Shown here piece by piece: positions 1-5,699 of a DNA stretch of 7,779 bases. Positions within the stretch are counted from its first letter, which is position 1, and the number at the start of each line of letters is the position of its first letter. The stretch is taken from contig DAOVQH010000108.1 in the NCBI GenBank assembly GCA_030628755.1, forward strand, positions 1 through 7,779, in the 5' to 3' direction. The translations under genes and the position numbers were made by a program. The stretch comes from Candidatus Cloacimonadota bacterium (GTDB taxonomy: Bacteria; Cloacimonadota; Cloacimonadia; Cloacimonadales; TCS61). The notes beneath the pieces are model-generated. The model was not told where the DNA came from. It worked only from the letters and a program-made list of their open reading frames with translations, and did no database searches.

Positions 1-1218
1 CTTATCTTCATCATGCTGATTTACAGCTTTTATTGATTGCCAGTATACAGGGGAGGGTAGTTCTGCATCTACAAGCTTGATCTTGGATCCATATTTTACT
101 ATTGAATTAAAACTACGTGCATACTTAGTTTTAACAAGACCACCAATATCACCTGCTTTAATTTCAGAGGTTTCCGTTCTATTCTTGCCTACAATATTAT
201 ACATTGACCCAATTCTATCCTTATTACTCTTTTCAGGTATAAAAACTTCAGTTCCACTCTTTAAAGAACCTGAAAAAACCCTTACATAAACCATATCGCC
301 CACATTCGGGTCAGAAAAGGATTTAAAAACATAAGCAATGATGTCACCTTTATCGGAGGTTGTTATTTTTTTCTCATTTCCATTATCTACCACGGTAATT
401 TCATTCTTTTCAACTGGTGAAGGAAGATACTCTGCCACAGCGTTCAGGACATTATCAACAGCGATATTGTGAGTGGCAGAACAAGCAAATGCAGGAACAA
501 GTGTACCCCTAGAAATAGCAGATTTAATTCCTGAAGCCATTTCTTCATCAGTTAGTTTTCCAGCATCAAAATATTTCTCTAAAAGAGCATCATCACTTTC
601 TGCAACAGCTTCCATTAAAGCCAATTTATTTGCTTCATAAGCATCTATAAGGTTAGCAGGGATATCAGATTCTTTTCCTTTTATATATGCTTTTCCTTTT
701 ACAACATCTATCACACCTTCGAATCTATGTTCTGAACCAACTGGCATCAATATTGGAATCGGGTTCATATCTGTATTTTCTTTAATCACTTCAAGTGTTT
801 TATTAAAATCAGCTCCTTCATTATCCAACCTATTTACAATAATTCCTTTAGCCACCTGTTTCTTTTCCAGTAATTCTATTGATTGTTCCAATCCCACCTC
901 ATATCCTGCTGAAGCATTAACAACAAATAACAGGTTCTCAACAGCAGTAGAAGCAGCAATTTGTTCGCTGGCAAAATCGGCATAACCAGGAGTATCTAAC
1001 AGATTTATTTTTGTATTTTTCCATTTGAAATTAGCAACACCCAAAGTCATAGACATACCTTTCTCAATTTCTTCAATATTAAAATCCATAACAGTATTAC
1101 CCTCTTCAACTTTTCCAACTCGTGTAGTAGCTTTTGCATTGAAAAGCATTTGCTCTGCAAGACTTGTTTTACCAGCGCCACTTGCACCGACAAGAGCAAT
1201 GTTTCTGATATCCTTCAT
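1..1218 (-). CDS. Elongation factor G-like translational GTPase (EF-G paralog), C-terminus beyond the left edge
   Basis: The 406 visible codons cover the G domain and the start of domain II of an EF-G family GTPase. The P-loop GASGAGKT is at residues 11-18, a divergent switch I EKGMSM at 52-57, G3 DTPGYADF at 75-82, G4 NRLD at 129-132, and a G5-like ACSAT near 245. Domain II begins around residue 290 (DIIAYVFKSF, then VFSGSLKSG). Canonical EF-G has His in DTPGHVDF; here it is Tyr79, as in the EF-G2/EF-G-like paralogs known to me. The P-loop is also of the paralog type, not AHIDAGKT. This is therefore probably a second, specialised EF-G rather than the main translocase, and its exact role is unknown. 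The start is ATG at 1218, preceded by a purine-rich GGGGGAAAG that touches the ATG. It lies 90 nt downstream of the PorU-like gene on the same strand and could share its transcript. Domains III-V are outside the window. Confidence 0.9.
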   Translation of the reverse strand, partial: MKDIRNIALVGASGAGKTSLAEQMLFNAKATTRVGKVEEGNTVMDFNIEEIEKGMSMTLGVANFKWKNTKINLLDTPGYADFASEQIAASTAVENLLFVVNASAGYEVGLEQSIELLEKKQVAKGIIVNRLDNEGADFNKTLEVIKENTDMNPIPILMPVGSEHRFEGVIDVVKGKAYIKGKESDIPANLIDAYEANKLALMEAVAESDDALLEKYFDAGKLTDEEMASGIKSAISRGTLVPAFACSATHNIAVDNVLNAVAEYLPSPVEKNEITVVDNGNEKKITTSDKGDIIAYVFKSFSDPNVGDMVYVRVFSGSLKSGTEVFIPEKSNKDRIGSMYNIVGKNRTETSEIKAGDIGGLVKTKYARSFNSIVKYGSKIKLVDAELPSPVYWQSIKAVNQHDEDK

Positions 1219-1308
1219 CTTTCCCCCGATATATTTTTCATTAATTTTTTATGTTGAAATTTCCATAAGACTTACAAAAAGAATTTGTGATTATTTCTTG
1301 TCAACACT

Positions 1309-4300
1309 CTACTTTAAAATAATTACTTTCCCTATTTTTTCAGTAGCTTTTCCATTTGAAAGCTGTTTTGCTTTTACTTTATAGAAGTATGTGTTATTGG
1401 CAATTTTATCACCATCACCGTCCTTTCCATCCCAGTATACTTGATTGTATCCAGCACTGCAATTTGGCTCCTTGAGAGTACGTATTTTCTTTCCGGTTAT
1501 AGTATAAATCATTACAATTATATCAGAATCTTCCGTAATTACAAAAGTGAAATAACCATCTTTTTCCATCGGGTTTGGATAGGGAAGCATTTGTTCGATA
1601 GCCACCTCTCCTGATCTCTTTGAAATGAAGCTGGTCTGGGCAACAGTGGGAGTATTAAAATTATCAAATACAATAAGTTGCAAAGTATGTCTTCCTTCCG
1701 AAAGGTCGGTTAATTGCCAGGTTAATTCCCCTTTTGTATAAGAACTAATATTGTAAACAAAACCTTTGGTAACATCGACAGGTTCCATTGTATCATCGAG
1801 AAGTAAAAGGATCTTATGTCCGGCAGAACCCAGAATATTTATCCCATTCTCATCTTCAATATCCGCCATTAAAAGAGGATCGGTTGAAACATAATCTCCC
1901 TCAACAAATTTCTTTGAATCCAGCCAGATCTGGACTTGCGGAGGACCTGTGCTAGTTGCATCGATCGGTATCTGACTTAATTTCATAGGATAGTAATAAT
2001 TTAAGAAATCAGTATTCTGAGAGTAATCAAAAACATAATTGATTATTCTACCCTTGTCCCCTGCATGAATATCATCAGGTACAATAAACTCTGCTGAATA
2101 ACTACCTACAGATACTTCCATCCCACCATAATAAAAAGGGTTACCATTCTTTGTATAATCGACTGAGAATATCAGTGTATCATGAAAGTTTGTGTAAAAA
2201 ATATCATATTCCGATTCAAAAGCTCTAATTTCCCCGATTTCATTTATGAAGTTAGAAGTTCCGAAACATCCATTTATACTCGCAATTTCCCGAGCACGTA
2301 AACTATCAGGAATACCGGAAATAGAACCAATAATTTCCGGTTGAGTAACCAAAATAATTGGATCCCCAAGAATATTATAAAGCTTACTATTGGTTATACT
2401 TGCACCTGAGTTTAGTTTTGCATAAAAAAGTGATCTCCCAATATTTTCACGATCGTCTATAGAAGTTTCCAGATATTTTTTTATTAACGTTGTATTTTGA
2501 CCTCCACTACAACCACGCGTAGCAGCTATGGAAGCTATGGAACCACCATTATCCAGAAATAGAAGCTTCTCTGCTATACAGTCGAAAGCAGGATCATCAA
2601 ACCTACCTACTTCACAGGAAGCAGCAATGAATAATGGAAGATGGTCAATATTATCCAAAAGTTGCATGTGCACAGAACCCCTGAAATAGTCTTCATCACC
2701 AAGTACATCCTCATTACCATGCCCTATATAATACCATACCAGTCGCCCTTCATTAATTTTAGTCACCATTGCTTCACGAGCTCCCGGCTTATTCTGGTAT
2801 TCATCAAAATTGTATTCGATTGCCATCACTTTATCAACGTAAACTCCATTATTCAAGGCGTCTTCTGCATCCTGTGCACGAGCAGAATGATTAAGACCAC
2901 TACCATAAGAGCAACCTTCTATACTACCCGATTTGTGCTCATCATCAGCAAGTATTAAAACGCAATTTCTCCAGAAACCGGGTACAGGTTCTTCGATATA
3001 CTTTCTAATTCTTTCAATTAAAAAATCCATATCACTTTCATTTTGAGCCGGAAGTCTTCCAATAACAAGTTCGGGATAATAATCACCATTAAAATCAACA
3101 AAATAATCATCATTAGCTCTTAAATAGAAATCTACATATACAATTATTTTATTTTTTTCAATTTGTAAACCCCATTCAGAAGTCCCAGAACCCATCAGAA
3201 TGACATACATTAATTCCGGGTGATCATCAAATTTGTCATTTAAATATTGCTTGATAGAAAAAGGATCTTCCTGCCCGTATTCTCCAAAAATATCTTCCTG
3301 GCTTTTAAGTTCAAAATTCAATTCGGGATGAAAGCTTTCAAGTTCCTCAGATTGAGTTTGAAAAACATTTTCTTCGGGATAGATAATGATTGCATCAATA
3401 TCTTCTCTGGAAGGAGGTTCTGTTATTTTTTTCCTCTGGAAATTTTCCACAGGAATCGCTGAATCTTTATTCAGAAAGTCTTCAATTCGTAAAGGCTTAT
3501 TTTTGTAATACCCGCCAAAGGTCAGCCAGTATATTTTTTTGTTATAATAAATCGGTAATCCCGGGTCTTCATAATTTTCTTTAAAAAAGCAAACATTATC
3601 TTCCTCATCAAAAGACCCGTCATTTCCAGCATCAACAAATGCAGGAACTTCGATAAGCTCGAATTCATAATTTTGCGGGTCGTTATTTATTATTTTTCTA
3701 TACATTGTAAGAATCCGAATTGAATCCGGTTCACAAAAGGATGGAAGCTGGGAGAGTTCTTCAAAAGTCAATTTATATAGACCATTCTGTTCAACCTCGA
3801 ATCTATACCAGAAATCTGATTTTTCAAATGGTATTTTGTTTATCTGTTTTATTTGCTTTGTTCTCCAATATTTTGAAGTTTCATAATTCAAAATAAAATC
3901 CTTGTAAATAAAATCGAATTTATCCTGAATTTCATTTCTAAAGGAAGTATCTCCTTCAATATCTATCTGGAGAACCATTCTATCACAAAAGGTTAGTTCC
4001 TTTGTATTTGAATCATATAAAAAAGGTGAGATCCTAACCGGGATAATTGAGTAATATCGATAACGAGTCTCTTCCAAAATTTGGACATGTTCACTTATTC
4101 TTTTTGCATAAAGTTCAGCATCGATTTCATAGATATATTCAAATGTTCTACCACCCCTCTGAATTCGAGGAACAGGAGAAAGGGTTTTATATAGAGTCTG
4201 TTTTTCGATATTTTTGGAAATAATCCTGGTTTTTATCTTTCCATTTGGAGGAATTGCCACATTCAAAGTTTTAAATGGCAAGTCTGGAGTTCCCGGTACT

Positions 4301-4476
4301 GCTTCTGTTGTCCAATCCTGTATATTTACAAAAGTGAAATTCTTACTTTCAGAAATGGAAAAGTCCTTAATATCAAATTTAATAATAATTCTTTCTGAAG
4401 TCTGTTCTAATACTTTAATATTGGCATTCAAAAGAGCAGTAACCACAAATAGAAGTACTAAAATGAACTTTCTCAT
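1309..4476 (-). CDS. porU: PorU-like type IX secretion sortase, C25 (gingipain-family) cysteine peptidase, 1055 aa
   Basis: The N-terminus (MRKFILVLLFVVTALL) is a Sec signal peptide without a lipobox Cys. A C25-type N-terminal region follows (VPGTPDLPF near residue 60, then AIPP), then the gingipain-fold catalytic domain. The catalytic His586 lies in YYIGHGNE and Cys621 in AASCEVGRFD, 35 residues apart, close to the gingipain spacing. The last ~95 residues (PYPNP near 962, GYNQVYWDGKDGDG, ending GKVIILK) form a FlgD Ig-like/type A sorting domain. In type IX secretion, PorU removes C-terminal signals from cargo at the outer membrane and attaches the cargo; P. gingivalis PorU keeps its own such domain. 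Size and order fit PorU better than a secreted gingipain, but a cargo C25 protease cannot be excluded. I chose ATG 4476 over an in-frame ATG at 4503 because GGAGG sits 5 nt upstream and the signal peptide begins there. No other type IX genes are visible. Confidence 0.85.
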   Translation of the reverse strand: MRKFILVLLFVVTALLNANIKVLEQTSERIIIKFDIKDFSISESKNFTFVNIQDWTTEAVPGTPDLPFKTLNVAIPPNGKIKTRIISKNIEKQTLYKTLSPVPRIQRGGRTFEYIYEIDAELYAKRISEHVQILEETRYRYYSIIPVRISPFLYDSNTKELTFCDRMVLQIDIEGDTSFRNEIQDKFDFIYKDFILNYETSKYWRTKQIKQINKIPFEKSDFWYRFEVEQNGLYKLTFEELSQLPSFCEPDSIRILTMYRKIINNDPQNYEFELIEVPAFVDAGNDGSFDEEDNVCFFKENYEDPGLPIYYNKKIYWLTFGGYYKNKPLRIEDFLNKDSAIPVENFQRKKITEPPSREDIDAIIIYPEENVFQTQSEELESFHPELNFELKSQEDIFGEYGQEDPFSIKQYLNDKFDDHPELMYVILMGSGTSEWGLQIEKNKIIVYVDFYLRANDDYFVDFNGDYYPELVIGRLPAQNESDMDFLIERIRKYIEEPVPGFWRNCVLILADDEHKSGSIEGCSYGSGLNHSARAQDAEDALNNGVYVDKVMAIEYNFDEYQNKPGAREAMVTKINEGRLVWYYIGHGNEDVLGDEDYFRGSVHMQLLDNIDHLPLFIAASCEVGRFDDPAFDCIAEKLLFLDNGGSIASIAATRGCSGGQNTTLIKKYLETSIDDRENIGRSLFYAKLNSGASITNSKLYNILGDPIILVTQPEIIGSISGIPDSLRAREIASINGCFGTSNFINEIGEIRAFESEYDIFYTNFHDTLIFSVDYTKNGNPFYYGGMEVSVGSYSAEFIVPDDIHAGDKGRIINYVFDYSQNTDFLNYYYPMKLSQIPIDATSTGPPQVQIWLDSKKFVEGDYVSTDPLLMADIEDENGINILGSAGHKILLLLDDTMEPVDVTKGFVYNISSYTKGELTWQLTDLSEGRHTLQLIVFDNFNTPTVAQTSFISKRSGEVAIEQMLPYPNPMEKDGYFTFVITEDSDIIVMIYTITGKKIRTLKEPNCSAGYNQVYWDGKDGDGDKIANNTYFYKVKAKQLSNGKATEKIGKVIILK

Positions 4477-4513
4477 TTTTCCTCCATCACTATCCAGTGA
4501 CAATTATGAGAAT

Positions 4514-4543
4514 CAAATATTTGTATCTATCTTCTTATGTCAA
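4514..4543 (-). promoter_or_regulatory. Predicted promoter of the PorU-like gene
   Basis: On the minus strand a perfect TTGACA (4543-4538) is followed 18 nt later by TATTTG (4519-4514). The -10 end is about 37 nt upstream of the chosen ATG at 4476, leaving a short leader. The -10 is weak, and promoter rules in this lineage are unknown to me. Confidence 0.4.
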
Positions 4544-4551
4544 CCAAGTTA

Positions 4552-4580
4552 GTTATAATTACTTTTTTAACTGAATTCAA
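4552..4580 (-). promoter_or_regulatory. Possible second, upstream promoter of the PorU-like gene
   Basis: On the minus strand TTGAAT (4580-4575) and TATAAC (4557-4552) are separated by exactly 17 nt. It lies just upstream of the first promoter candidate, so the two would act in tandem. In such AT-rich DNA a chance match is quite possible. Confidence 0.3.
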
Positions 4581-4603
4581 TCTTGAAATAGATAATTTAT
4601 AAT

Positions 4604-4630
4604 TTGACAGGGAAATAAAAAATTTAAAAT
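4604..4630 (+). promoter_or_regulatory. Possible promoter upstream of the truncated hydroxylase stub
   Basis: A perfect TTGACA (4604-4609) is followed by TAAAAT (4625-4630) after 15 nt, a short but tolerable spacer. It would drive rightward transcription starting about 25 nt before the stub ATG at 4662. It could now serve as the promoter for the downstream DUF2283 and small-protein genes, since nothing better is seen between them. Confidence 0.3.
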
Positions 4631-4641
4631 AGATATTAAAA

Positions 4642-4657
4642 TTTCCTTCAAAGGAAA
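4642..4657 (+). promoter_or_regulatory. Short palindrome covering the ribosome binding site of the stub
   Basis: TTTCCTT and AAGGAAA form a perfect 7-bp inverted repeat with a 2-nt centre (realistically 6 bp with a 4-nt loop). The right arm holds AGGA (4652-4655), the Shine-Dalgarno for the ATG at 4662. The stem is A/T-rich, so any control of translation is speculative. Confidence 0.25.
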
Positions 4658-4760
4658 ATAAATGTATAATGTAATTGGAAAAAAAGTTCAGCGAGTCAAT
4701 GCATACGAAAAAGTTACAGGTAAAGCAATTTACGGAGACGATATTAAAATACACGGAATG
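4656..4760 (+). repeat. Diverged direct repeat, copy 1 (5' end of molybdopterin hydroxylase gene)
   Basis: This stretch repeats 5595-5699 in the same orientation without gaps. From the ATG, 85 of 99 bases agree, plus the AAATAA just before it. Similarity may continue weakly to about 4780 with a net 2-nt deletion. Ten of the 14 differences are synonymous third-position changes. Confidence 0.9.
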
Positions 4761-4781
4761 CTTACGATAGTTCTCACATAA
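4662..4781 (+). pseudogene. Truncated 5' remnant of a second xanthine dehydrogenase-family molybdopterin subunit gene
   Basis: The frame reads MYNVIGKKVQRVNAYEKV and so on for 39 codons, then TAA at 4779-4781. The first 33 residues match the intact gene at 5601 with only three replacements (Asn/Asp, Ile/Leu, Met/Leu). After that the reading frame is lost: a net 2-nt deletion relative to the intact copy puts the stub out of frame and into the stop. An intact subunit of this family is roughly 750-780 residues, so more than 90% is missing. ATG and Shine-Dalgarno (AGGA, 6 nt spacing) are preserved. No later part of the hydroxylase is recognisable before the next gene. A functional 39-residue peptide is unlikely, as the stub holds only the start of the hammerhead domain and no cofactor site. 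Confidence 0.85.
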
Positions 4782-4854
4782 TAAATTCTTTGAAGATAAC
4801 TTTCTTGAGGGATTACTGAATATTAATATTGACAATAATATCCAAATTGAATAA
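4771..4854 (+). other. Unrecognised open stretch between two gene remnants, possibly a third gene tail
   Basis: In the frame starting at 4771, 27 codons are open and end in TAA at 4852-4854. The tail reads FLEGLLNINIDNNIQIE, which looks protein-like, but I cannot name a family. No start codon or ribosome site belongs to it, and the frame is closed upstream by TAG at 4768. It overlaps the end of the hydroxylase stub in another frame. It may be the C-terminal debris of a lost gene, or chance. Confidence 0.25.
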
Positions 4855-4871
4855 TTTATTTTATATGATAT

Positions 4872-4985
4872 TTGAAAAATAAAATTCCGGAATATAATAA
4901 CAGATGGTTAAGGGTTGTTGTTAATACATTAACAAAACCTAATAAAGCTATCACGGTTTATTTTGATAGAAGATTAAGGAGATAA
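4872..4985 (+). pseudogene. C-terminal remnant of a DUF4258-like (RelE/BECR-fold) toxin
   Basis: Thirty-seven codons (from the TTG at 4872, stop TAA 4983-4985) end in RWLRVVVN, then ITVYFDRRLRR. This is the pattern I associate with the last two strands of DUF4258 and related RNase-toxin-like proteins. The frame is closed by TGA at 4866-4868, and neither a proper start nor the N-terminal half (about 60 residues expected) is found in the preceding 90 nt in any forward frame. The stop is 4 nt before the DUF2283 ATG, and the Shine-Dalgarno of that gene lies inside this tail, the tight coupling expected of a toxin-antitoxin-like pair. The family assignment is from memory of the motif, not from a search. 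Confidence 0.5.
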
Positions 4986-4989
4986 GATT

Positions 4990-5190
4990 ATGAGAGTTAA
5001 AATAGATAAAGAAACAGATACTTTATATTTTAGGTTGGATGAGAACAAAATCGTTGATTCGGAAGAAATCAGACCAGGTGTTATATTGGATTTTGATAAT
5101 GAAGAAAAGGTTGTTGGAGTCGAGTTTCTGAATATTTCTAAAAGAGTTTCCAAAGAAGAACTTTCAACAATGAAGTTTCAGACGATGTAA
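4990..5190 (+). CDS. DUF2283 domain protein, 66 aa
   Basis: The whole protein fits the DUF2283 pattern: a basic/acidic strand ending in DTLYFRL (residues 10-16), then DSEEIRPGVILDFD (23-36), then VVGVEFLNISKRV (41-53). It is a small all-in-one domain, predicted cytosolic, with no signal or membrane segment. DUF2283 has no proven biochemical role that I know of. Such genes often sit beside DUF4258 or other toxin-like genes, and an antitoxin role is suspected. Here the 4-nt gap to the toxin-like remnant just upstream supports that reading. The start ATG at 4990 is preceded by AAGGAGA with 7 nt spacing, a strong site. The short protein encoded at 5245 follows after 54 nt. The gene looks intact. 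Confidence 0.85.
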   Translation: MRVKIDKETDTLYFRLDENKIVDSEEIRPGVILDFDNEEKVVGVEFLNISKRVSKEELSTMKFQTM

Positions 5191-5244
5191 AAAAAGAAAT
5201 AAAATGAATATCTAAAAATGGAGATAGGAATTTAGGAAATAACA

Positions 5245-5415
5245 TTGAAAGATAAAATTATAAATGAAGTTAGAAAAATCCGTATTGAGATTGAATCTGA
5301 AAAAAAAGCTGATTGGAACAATATTGAAAAATATTTTTCAGATAAACAAAAAAAACACAAAGATAAGTTATATAAAGGAAAACCAAAATCCTTACCAGCC
5401 CGTTATATTGCATAA
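5245..5415 (+). CDS. Small charged protein, 56 aa, TTG start, toxin-antitoxin-associated type
   Basis: This reading frame has no ATG or GTG. The only reasonable start is TTG at 5245, with AGGA (5234-5237) 7 nt upstream, and an in-frame TAG just before excludes a longer form. The product begins KDKIINEVRKIRIEIESE, continues with ADWNNIEKYFSDKQKK (about residues 22-37) and ends LPARYIA. The layout 'I..EVR.IR' helix, short middle helix, then a basic tail with 'P..' resembles a group of small hypothetical proteins found near PIN and other toxin genes in many bacteria. I know of no assigned function. It is lysine-rich and predicted helical and soluble. It follows DUF2283 by 54 nt on the same strand and is probably co-transcribed with it. 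The 'ADW' segment replaces the 'FNYD'-like segment I recall, so this copy may be diverged. Confidence 0.6.
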   Translation: MKDKIINEVRKIRIEIESEKKADWNNIEKYFSDKQKKHKDKLYKGKPKSLPARYIA

Positions 5416-5600
5416 ATTTTAGAAAACGGACAGTAAACTTAAAAACTTAATACATTTTTTTAATTAAAACAAAAATTGTTGGAGAGAACATCTTATTATT
5501 AAAAATCGTATCTAACTCTTTGATTTGTAAAAGTTCTGCTTCATTCCTAACTGGCATTTATCATCAGGAACGATGATTAAAGTTTAGAAGGACTAAATAA
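5416..5600 (+). other. Intergenic leader of the molybdopterin hydroxylase gene, with a weak hairpin
   Basis: This AT-rich gap of 185 nt holds no open frame worth calling and no T-tailed terminator. The clearest structure is ATCATC (5560-5565) and GATGAT (5572-5577) around a 6-nt loop, ending about 5 nt before the AGAAGGA ribosome site. A promoter for the gene at 5601 is expected here, but I find no convincing -35/-10 pair; TTGTTG at 5476 is the best -35 and lacks a good -10. Confidence 0.3.
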
Positions 5601-5699
5601 ATGTATAATGTAATTGGCAAAAAAGTTCAACGCGTCGATGCATATGAAAAAGTTACAGGCAAAGCCATTTATGGAGATGATATTAAACTTCATGGTTTG
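5595..5699 (+). repeat. Diverged direct repeat, copy 2 (start of intact molybdopterin hydroxylase gene)
   Basis: This is the partner of 4656-4760, with copy starts 939 nt apart. It is the living copy: its frame continues without interruption to the right edge, whereas copy 1 breaks off after about 40 codons. Confidence 0.9.

Noticed and set aside
1276..1304. Separate promoter for the EF-G-like gene from TTGACA at 1304-1299 (minus strand)
   Set aside because: No acceptable -10 lies 15-19 nt downstream (CTTTTT at the expected place), so read-through from the PorU-like gene is at least as likely.
1025..1384. 119-codon plus-strand open frame across the EF-G/PorU junction
   Set aside because: It lies antisense to the EF-G start and the PorU end, both with clear family motifs, and its product is low-complexity hydrophobic sequence.
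4477..4503. Longer start of the PorU-like gene at 4503
   Set aside because: It would put nine polar residues before the signal peptide, and it lacks a ribosome site, whereas ATG 4476 has GGAGG at 5 nt.
4527..4835. 102-codon minus-strand open frame over the hydroxylase stub
   Set aside because: It is the antisense shadow of the stub: a similar antisense frame exists opposite the intact copy (5577-5822), so the resemblance comes from the plus-strand gene. The composition is rich in Phe/Ile/Asn with no ribosome site.
5557..5580. Riboswitch or terminator before the hydroxylase gene
   Set aside because: Only a 6-bp AT-rich hairpin is present, with no U-tract and no conserved riboswitch core that I recognise.
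4656..5699. Direct repeats as ends of an insertion element or att sites
   Set aside because: The repeats are coding sequence of one gene with codon-type divergence, there is no transposase or integrase between them, and no inverted terminal repeats are seen.
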